Assembly: GCA_005408345.1 (NCBI GenBank)
Contig: SEMN01000921.1
Span: 87,427 to 151,426, forward strand
Source of the DNA: Macquaria australasica
Taxonomy: Eukaryota > Chordata > Actinopteri > Centrarchiformes > Percichthyidae
Direction: 5' to 3'
DNA: 64,000 nt
Part shown: positions 1 to 10,300 of the stretch, one piece after another
How the letters are laid out: each line of letters begins with the position of its first letter
How positions within the stretch are numbered: the stretch's first letter is position 1
Position numbers and translations under genes: made by a program
The notes under the pieces: model-generated
Told to the model about the DNA's origin: nothing
The model's input: only the letters and a program-made list of their open reading frames with translations
The model's database searches: none

Positions 1-20
1 TGGTTTCACTCATTCTTTCC

Positions 21-51
<31 letters not shown>

Positions 52-63
52 TGTGTGTTGCAG

Positions 64-156
64 CTCGTCCTCCTCAGACCTCTCTCACCAGGAGAACTCG
101 TCCCAGTTGAACCCAGAGCAGCCTGGCAACAAGACGGAGACTAAAACCAGTTTCAA
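64..156 (+). CDS. fhod1: fhod1 exon a (first visible)
   Basis: The acceptor is a CT then GT tract ending ttgcag, and the donor is gtaagt. It encodes SSSSDLSHQENSSQLNPE and on to KTETKTSFK, a polar linker N-terminal to FH1. It starts in phase with one base of a codon begun outside the window. Confidence 0.8.
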
Positions 157-3100
157 GTAAGTGAAGCAGATGAACTGGACTGTACTGGGATGTATGGTAA
201 CCATGGTAATGAAGCCATGGCAACGAACAATGCTGCAGATGAATTGCAAGTATTGACGTTTCTTGTTGTTTCAGTTGTGTGTTGTCTCGTGGTCTGACTG
301 GTGTCCATGTGGAGTTTAATGGTTTCATACTCTACAGTCAGCTGCTGGTGCTGTGGGTTAACAGATATTACAGTGAAGTGTGTGTGTGAGAGAATTCAGC
401 GGTCTGAAACTTCTCTGGATCATTTCTAGATTATCTTTAGATCAAGTCTGGATCTGTTATTTAGCAGTTCTGGATCATTTCTCTATAATTTCTGGATCTT
501 GTGTGGATCATTTCTTTGTTATTTCTAGGTTATATCTTTATCACTTCTGGTCCTTTCTTTATTATTTCTGGATATTTTCCAGATTATTTTTATGTTATTC
601 ACAGATTTCCTTCTGGCCATCAGTGATTGTAAATAAATGTGTTTTTAGATTTCAGTTTGACGAAAAACAGTGAAGAACTGCTGCAAACTGTCTGTCTGTT
701 TCTCTCCATGATAACATCATGGTGTTTTGTCTGTTGCTCTAATCTTTCTCTCTCTCCTCCCTCGTCTTTTCTCTTCCTCTCCTCCCTCGTTCCTCCCCCA
801 GCTCTGGGGAGGCTGACCTGCTCTTCTGGTGAGTACATGTCTCTCCTGCTCCTGCTCCTCCTCCTCCTCCTCCTCCTGCTCCTCCTCCTCCTCCTCCTCA
901 GTTTGGTGCTCAGCTGTATAAATGAATGTTGATGATCTTTATAAAGTCATGACTGAAGTAACATTTGTTCATTTTGTCTGAAGAAATCTTTATTACTCAT
1001 TTTATATGCAGCTGAGCGTCCAATCAGCATCCAGCTGCTGTCTGAGCAGAGGATGATGGGAACCTGAGTGTGTGTGTGTGTGTGTGGGGGGGGGGGTTTC
1101 TCCAGGTTAAACTGTGTGTGATGTTCTTGTCCAGTTCAGTGTGTATTGTTGCCATGGTGATTGTGGTTTGGGGGGGTTTCCTGTGTGCTCCTGAGAAGAA
1201 GGCATCTCGGTCTTACCTGCAGGTCTCAGGAGTCCAGGTACAGGTGAGACGGAGTAGTTCAGCTGCTGTTCTGTCTGTGTGTCAGGCCTGAAATCTGTGG
1301 ACGGCCTGCTGGACAACATGTCGCTCCACTATTCATAAAAACTAAATATTCTGAGAGGCTCAACAGCCAAACCCAGGTGGACTAGCAACTGTGAACCTGA
1401 GAACTGGTTCAGGTCAGGTCTTGTGCGTGTGCGTGTGTGTGTCCTGCTCAGCCCTGTGTTGTGTCTCTGCAGCCTGGATGACTGTAATGTAAATCTGGAC
1501 AAGCCGGTTCTGAGGAGGTTTGAGTAAGTACTGCTGCAGCCCCACTGCATGCTGGGAGCTGGAATGAGGACGGCCGGGCTCTGCTGCTTCTGTCGGGACC
1601 TCGCTGTGTGTGTGTGTGTGTGTGTGTGCGTGTGTGTGTGCGCGTGTGTGTGCGTCCGTATCTTCTTCTGCTGACGTCTCACAAAACAAACTAACTGATT
1701 AGTAGATTAAAGTATTGCATCACTTCCTGGTCGGTCTCTTCAGTATGAAGCACAGAAAACCTCCTCCCTATCTCTGTCTACTGGTCCTGGTCTGGTCTGG
1801 GTCTGGTCTGGGTCTCTTGTCCTCCTGCGGTTCAGATCAGAACAATAGAAACTCATAAACTTTAACTGTGAGATTTATGGGATGCTGCTGCAGCCACTAA
1901 ACATAGACAGGACAATACAGAGCTCTGTGGTCCCTCAGACCTGGACCAGGTCCACCTCCAGCTCTGTGGTCCCTCAGACCTGGACCAGGTCCACCTCCAA
2001 AATGACCATACTGGCCTGTACTGGACTGAAGTGGACTGCGGCTGTGAGATGACTGCAGTAAAGTGAACTGCACTGAAGTACAGTTTTGAGATACTTGTAC
2101 TTGACCTGAATATTTCCATTTAATTCTACTTTGTACTCCTCTTCACTCAGAGACCTTCGTCTGAGCACTTGAGTTACTTTGCAGATTAAGATCTTACATG
2201 TAAAACAGACAGTTAATGAAACATGATGAAACTATTCAACAGTTAATTCAAGTTTAGCTCCACCTCGATTAAAATGCTGCTTCCACATGAAAACATCAGT
2301 AATAATAATCCAACAGTATAAATGGATAGAAAGATAAAATATAAATGACACTCTGAGTGATGTATATTTTGCATGTTAAACAATCTTCTTTGGTCCCTCC
2401 ACTTGACTTAGACAAAAACTAAAAATCTCAGCATTGGCACAACCGATCACCATCAATAACATAAAGAACGTGTGATACTTAATGATAAAATTAATAAATA
2501 ATAATGAAACAATAATTGATCGATAATCACCAACGCTGAAATTAGAAGAGAAATTAACGTTCGAAATAGTGTAATTAATAAACGTTTATTACTTTAAACT
2601 ATTTCAGTGAAAATTATAATAAATCTCACGTGAAAGACAAAACCATCTCGAATGAGACAAATAACCCCCCAACCCCCACCCCCGATTATTTCCATACAGT
2701 CCCGAACATGTATGAATAATAACAAACACTAGAAGAGTGTGTGTGTGTGTGTGTGGGTTACATATTAAAGTCATAAATCTGAGCTTGTTGGTTTGAGGAC
2801 GTCGCAGCGCTGCAGCTTCAGGGTGTGTGTGTTTTGATTTGCTGGGTGGAGTCTAATCGCTGGTGTTGAATCTGCCTGGAGCTGCTCTGGTTTTTGGGTT
2901 TTGCAGTGAAGAATGAGATGAATGTGTCGGTGTTTGGTTTGAGTGTTTGTGTGTCGCTCTGCTTTCACATGCTGTCGATACAGTTCCTGTAAAACTCTGC
3001 TGCTCTGTGTTTTCTGAGTGTCTCCTCGTCACAGAACGTGTGAGGAGACACACTCGGCGCTTCGAGTCTGAGATTTAGTGACGAGAAGAAGCAGAACATC

Positions 3101-6100
3101 AGCAGACTGACAGGACGTCCCGCTCCATCATGTTATGATTATTAAAACTCCATTGATGAAGCAGGAAATGAACAAATGAATTGAAAGTTTGATGATGTAG
3201 CAGCAGCATGTGAAGGTGATGCCTGTTTTATCCAACCTGAGAGCCCCAGACGTCTGGTTCTGCTGCATGTCGGCCATGTTGGCTCCTTTTCACCTGGTTT
3301 CCTGCCCCCCCCAGAGACACCTTCCTGCGCAGCCTGGCCGCCACACAGTGGGAGAAGAGGAGAAGTAAACACCTCAGCCAGTCTGTGCTGTCCTCATCGG
3401 ATGATGTCATAACCCCGAGCCTGCAGCCTGCAGAGGAGGGCGGCGCTGTCCCGGCTGAGGAGCCGTCGCATCAAGGTAAACCTTCAGAGTCACAGCCTCA
3501 TTGTTCATGGCAGAGTTTGTGCTAAATCACCTGTACGTGAATCAAAAACCTTCAGCTGTAGAATCAGTCAAATATATAAGGATCAATATGTTGTCGCTGT
3601 TAAAGAAACAGTCCCACAGCTTGATCATGTTTTCTCTGTGTGTGTGTGTGTGTGTGTGCGTGCAGTCTCGACATCCAGCAGTTTGGACACAAACAGACGC
3701 TCAGACTCCCAGAATGAGCCAGGTCAGAGACTACAGTTACCCACAATCCTCCTCAGACCTTCACAGAACACTTTTACTGAGTAACTGTTGCTATAGATGA
3801 CATCATGTGTCTTCTCTACAGTGATTGGTTGACAGGTGACTGGTCTAAGATGAATCAATATACAGAAGGCTTAAATCTATTCAGTTAAACTTATCTTTTA
3901 AGTGTGTAATATTAGCCTGGTGTATCTGTCATTATGAAACAAATCTTTATCCTTTTAATTTGAGCGCCAGTTTTACCAGTAATCTAGAGATGAAATCAGC
4001 TTTATGCATGTATTTATCTATATTTACTTATTGATTATTTAATGTACATTTAATGAATTAAAAAGCTCGTGTTGCTTTGAGGAATGATTCAGACGGCTGA
4101 GTCTTGTTCAAACCATCATGTGTGCTGTTATCGGATTGTTTTGACTGGTTGGTGGATCTTTATTAACCGCACGCCATCTTAATATGCTTTAAAAGTTCCC
4201 ACACAGTGACATAATGAGTCACATGACCTGCAGCAACTCTCAGAGACTCAGGACTCCTCAGGACCTCCAAGTCCTCTCAGACAGACCAGATACTTTAACA
4301 GCTAAAATACTTTGAGTTAAACTGAGGAGTCTTAAAGTCAGCAGCAACACAAACATTAGTTTCTCCTGACTCGGAGCGTTAGCAGCTACTTTTAGCCAGA
4401 GGAGGGTTTGTTAAGATACTTCAGCTTCAACTTTATTATCCCAAAGGACATTTGGTTTGCATGCAGCCATTTAACACACAGGTGACAGGTGGTCAAGCTG
4501 AGTCTACCTGACTCCACCCACCAGAGACAAGCTACCAACTCCTATAAATAACCCAGTCTCAGAGCCAGGACCTGATGTAGCTACAGCAGCAGACGTCAGG
4601 CTGTGATTTCAGGGGCTCGGACTTCAAAGTTTCCTCAGTGCTGACCTGAATCAGCTGCTGCTTTTAATCTGAAGGTTTACCAGACTTCCTGTTAACGTCT
4701 GTCTGTCTGCAGCATCTTCGGTGCAGTGGCCATGCAGCACTCTGTCCAACGACAAGAAGTTTCTGCTGGACATGCTCTACTCCAAGACCTCCACCACCGG
4801 GCCTCTGAGCCCGACTGCTGCTGCTCCCGACACCACCGAGGAAGAAGGGAGCTCCGTGCCCGGTGAGAGAGCTGACTGCTGCTGTCTGAACGGAGGTCTC
4901 ACTGGTTTTGACTGTAACTTGGTCTATAAATATGAATAAATGAAGACATCTTAAAAGGATTTCTTAGAAAAGGCCTTAAGATTTACTCCGTTACCTTCTA
5001 GAGTTTCTTCTCTTGTACAAACGTTGATTAAAAAGATGCCACTTTTTAAAGACAGTCGGGAACTGGAAAGTTGAAAGTTCATGTGTAGAATCGGCCCTTT
5101 GAACAGCAGAGGAGCCCGTCTCTGGTCTGAGCTGTTGGTTCTGGAAACTCTGGCAGAGTGACACCTCTGTGTGTTTTCCTCCTCTCAGGTGGAGATCTGG
5201 GCGCTCGGGGTCGTGTGTTGGAGCGTCTGTCCAGCTTCAGAGCGCGCTCAGTCGAGCCGTCCAGCCCCAGCGAGAGCAGCGCCTCCCGCAGGGCGGAGCT
5301 GGAGGGGCTGGAAGGCTCCGCCCAGGCGGCTCTGGCCAGGCTGGCTGAAGAACAGCAGGTCTGAATAAAAAAGAACTTCCACACCTTCTTTATTTGTTCT
5401 TCTTCACTGGGTCTTTATATGTGATTACTGAACTGACTAGTTACTCTTGCTAAGCTGTGATTGGACAATCAGTGTTTGGGGGAGGGGCTTAGTGAACATG
5501 AAGACATATAATATAAAGTGTTTATAAAGTGATATCTGAACTGTATATAAGACTGGATGTTCTGTTGACCTCCCTGATCAACACCATCAGAACCGTCACC
5601 TCCGGCAGCAGAGCAGCATCGACGTGGAGAGCCACGCCCGCCGCCTGGAGACGACCCAGATGACCCTACTGGGCCCCGGAGGCCCCGGGGGCCCCACCGA
5701 TGCCTGGGAGCAGCTGCAGCCGAGCGCTGCCGCCCTGCGCATCAAAGACCTAGACTTCTCCGACCTGCTGGACGAGGAGGACATCGACGTCTTGGACATG
5801 GACACCTTCGACTCCTCCTCCTCCTGCTTCTCTGGCATCCCTCCTCCTCCCCCTGCTCCCCCGGGCCTGGCTCCTCCTCCTCCTCCTCCTCCCCCTCCTC
5901 CACCAGGGGGTCTAGCCCCTCCCCCACCCCCTCCCCCTCCACCAGGTGCTCCTCCTCCTCCTCCTCCTCCATCGGTGACGTCCTCCCAGAAGAAGAAGAA
6001 GACAGTGAAGTTGTTCTGGAAGGAGCTGAAGCAGGCGGACAGACCGCAGAAGTGCCGGTTCGGTCGGGGGACGGTGTGGGCGTCTCTGGACAAGGTGGCG

Positions 6101-7282
6101 GTGGATACCTCCCGACTCGAACACCTGTTTGAGTCTAAAGCCAAGGAACTGCCTGTCGCCAAGGTAACCAGGCCTGCTTAACTGAGTGCAGATCCTTCTT
6201 AAGGAGTTAGAGCTCAGAGTCTGAACGTCTCTCCTCTAAAACAGGAAGGAAAGAAGGCGTTAGAAGGCTGAAACCCTGCTGCGCCCCCTACAGGCCAGCA
6301 TGTGACCCACAGCAGATCCCTCAGAGCTCAGCTGAAAGACAGCTGATCATTATTACCATGTTTTACGAACAGCAGCCAGGTCCATGTTGTCTCATTACAG
6401 ACGTACTGATCTGACATGTGGGCCAATAAATAACAAGAGATCAGATGTGTTTGAGGTCATTGGAGACCGTGTCTCCATCAGCAGAGCAAATTAAGGGATC
6501 CTGAAAATTGTTTGTTAAAATATGGATATGGGCTGATAAATCATTTTGATCATTCAGATTTTAAAACTGAAACTGTGGATATTGATGGATATTGATTGGT
6601 ATTGATAGTGAGTGATGGTGGGGTCAGACTGGCGGCTGCAGGTGTTCCTGTGGATGTCAGGTGGACGAGACAGCTGTGATTGTTTAGATCAGGTTGCCAC
6701 GGCAACAGCTGGATGTTTGAGGGTTATTGTGTGTGTATTTGATCAAAGTAATGATCGTTAGTACGAGTGTTAACTTGATGTTTGTGTGTGCAGAAAGGAC
6801 CAGAGACAAAGAAGTCTGAGATTCTGGTTCTGGACTCGAAGAGGAGCAACGCCATCAACATCGGTATGACCGTCCTGCCGGCCGTCCACGTCATCAAGAC
6901 CGCCATCCTCAACTTCGACGAGTTCGCCATCAGCAAGGAGGGGATCGAGGTAAAGAGCACTTCCTGTCAGCAGAGGGCGCTGTGGCTGTGGTAGATGGAT
7001 CACAGTAATGATCTGTGTGTATTAGTCTGAAGTAGACTACCATAGATCTGGTTAGACTAGCACGGCCAGACTGAGCTGACCCCCCTCTGTCCTGAGCAGA
7101 AGATCCTGACCATGACTCCCACAGAGGAGGAGAAGCAGAAGATCCAGGAGGCTCAGCTGGCCAATCCTGACGTCCCTCTGGGCACGGCGGAGCAGTTCCT
7201 GTTCAGCCTGGCCTCCATCAGTGCCCTGACCCCCCGCCTGCAGCTCTGGGCCTTCAAACTCAACTACGAGGCTCTGGAGAAG

Positions 7283-7316
<34 letters not shown>

Positions 7317-10300
7317 ATCTGGTTCTCATACTGTGAACTACACGGTACCAACATAACAGTAAAGGGTTAGGACACACAGAAACAGTGTCTAACTCCAGAG
7401 TTTACAGGCAGTGATGATGTGTAGAAGCAGGATGTTGAGACTGTGAGTGTGTCGCCCCCTGCAGGAGATTGCAGAGCCCCTGTTTGACCTGAAGCTGGGC
7501 ATGGAGCAGCTGGCCTCCAACCAGACCTTCAGGAGGATCCTGGCCACGCTGCTCGCCATCGGAAACTTCCTCAACAGCTCCAACGTGAGAGCAAATACAC
7601 TCCTCTACACACCTGAGCCGCCTGTTTTCATTGGTGATGAAGGTCATACACAATAGAAATATACATAATAACATGAAAACACACTGTAAGCTTCAGCCTG
7701 AGTTTACACCTGTTACCTGATGATGTCATGATACCATCTGATCTATATGACAGTAGTTATTCAGTTTACACTGACTTTAGTTATTACTGCTGTAATAAAT
7801 GTCATCATTCAATCAGAAAACACATAATATGATCATACATAACATATCAAAACAGAAAAGAATCAAATTCATATTACAAACAGCTTCTCTGAGGCTGGAG
7901 GCAGAGAGTGGAAACATTAGTGCCAGAACACTTTCTTATTCTCCTAATCCTCTCTGAGCGCTTCAAGTCAAATCCAGCAAAGTCTCTTAATGGTTGTAAA
8001 AGACTTGTTTCAGCCTGAATGTCTCCTGTCCCTGAGACTGCGTGTCCTTCTCTGTCTGTGGACAAGTTTTATTCACAAAAATGCCACCAAACAGTAAAAC
8101 GAACGCAGGACAGGACAGATCTGTCGCTCTATTGGGTTTGAATGTGGAGGAAAAGGACTGAAGGAAGCTCTGCAGAGACAGTCCTGCTGTCTTCCATCCT
8201 ACTGAAGCCTGGAGATCCATTTCATTTACTCATTTATTTATTTATTGTTGTTATCACAGATGATTTATCAGCGTGTGGAGGAGGAACACACCAGAGCAGC
8301 TGAACTGATAAACGTGTTGTTTCTTCAAACACAGATCAGAGATACAGACTGAGCTTCTGTTTCCACACTGCAGCTTTAACCAGATACTGTGTGTGTGTGT
8401 GTCCAGGCTAAAGGCTTTGAGCTGGGTTACCTGGAGAAGGTGGTGGAGGTGAAGGACACGGTTCACCGTCAGTCTCTGCTGCATCACACCTGCAGCCTGG
8501 TGGTGGAAAATTACCCAGAATCCTCTGATGTCTACTCCGAGGTCCCGGCCATCACCCGCTCCGCCAAAGTACGACTCTATTCTGCTCTGTTGTAACTCCA
8601 CTGCTGAAGGAGAAAGGTGGTGACCTGGTGACTTGTTTTGTTTCCTCCAGGTGGACTTTGAGTTGCTGTCGGAGAACCTGGTCCAGCTGGAGAGACGCTG
8701 CAAAGCATCATGGGACAACCTGAAGGTGGTGGCCAAACACGAAACCAAAGCAGTGCTGAAGAACAAGATGACGGACTTCCTGAAGGACTGCACGCAGAGG
8801 ATCATCATCCTGAAGGTGGTCCACAGGAGGGTCATCAACAGGTACACACACACACACACACACACACCAACTTCCACACAGATACATACCTGCATACTGT
8901 TCTGACCTGAATAACGGACAGTAACCTCTTCTTCTTCTTCTTCCTCTCTCCTCCCTCCTCCTCCTCTTCTTCTTCCTCCTCCTCTCTCTTCTTCCTCCTC
9001 CTCCTCCTCCCCCCCACCCTCCAGGTTCCACTCCTTCCTGCTGTTCCTGGGTCAGCCGTCCTCCTCGGTTCGGGACATTAGAGTCACCAGTTTCTGTCGG
9101 ATCATCAGTGAGTTCTCTCTCGAGTATCGCACCACCAGAGAGCGAGTCCTCACCCTCAGACAGAAGCGAGCCGCTCACAGAGAGAGGACCAAGACCCGGG
9201 GCAAGATGATCACCGAGGTAAACCTCCTCAGAGATCCTCCCCCTGCCCACAGACCTCCAGCTCCACCAGGGGTCAGAGGTCACCAGCAGGAGCATGACCT
9301 GCCTGGTTTCATTCAGTGTGTAATGATTGTTATACTATATAATATATATGTTATATATTATATCTATTATAGATACATATCATATATATCTATTCTGTAG
9401 GTTTTATTTTTTATGCGTTTAGTTTAGCTGTTGTCTGTTTACATTTTTTTAAGGATTCTTTGAGTGATGTTTTTTTAACTGCTGGGCCCCTTTTTTAAGT
9501 GAGCGCCTCCACCTCCTCTTCCTCTTTCTCCTTCAGACAGAGAAGTTTTCGGGGGCGGTGCCTCATCAGGACAGCCCCTCCCCCGTCTCCATGGCAGCGG
9601 AGGCGGAGCCCGGTCAGGAGGAGCACGAGAACATGAAGAACCTGCTGATCAGCAGCAACAGCCTGAGTGTGGAGCAGAGAGGCCTGAGACGCTCCAGAGC
9701 CGTCCGCAGTAAGACTGTTTCCTCTGAGCACGCTCAGTTCAACTCCTCTAATCCTGATAATGTCCCTTCAAACCAAGTCACAAATCTTTCATCGCCATGT
9801 TGAAGTTAAGTAAAACCCTCAGAGTTTCAGTGTTTGACCGGTGATCTCTGGTCGAGTCTCTTCCTTTCAGTGGAGGATGTGAGTCATCAGCACAGACTGA
9901 AGTCACTGGAACAACATGAGGAAACGGGAAACAGATACCACAGAGATTTCAAACCTTCACACTCTCCATCCTCTCATCACCAATATCAGCCCTGCTCGAG
10001 TTCGGACCATCACCGACCAGCTGTGTGAACAGAAAACCACAAGAAGAATGCAAGAACAAGCAGTCAGCATTTCTCTGACTTGATGTGTGCTGTTCTTTAC
10101 TTAGATTTATGTATTTTATATCGTCATTACAGAGCAGACAGTAGAGAGACGAGGAATGACAAGTGACAAAGATCCCTGACTGGACTCAAACGTGGGATGT
10201 TGCAGCTCGTGGTCAGCACCTTAAACCCAGAGACCAGCAGGACACAAAGTTTCAGTTCATTCCTAGTGACCAAAGGTGGTCCTGCGGACGGCCGTACTGA

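Noticed and set aside
5596..6162. Minus-strand 188-codon Gly-rich frame
   Set aside because: Antisense of the FH1 proline codons in fhod1 exon h.
10125..10255. A functional tRNA gene
   Set aside because: The A- and B-box-like motifs are decayed, no cloverleaf can be drawn, and a sister copy exists; SINE-derived is a better fit.
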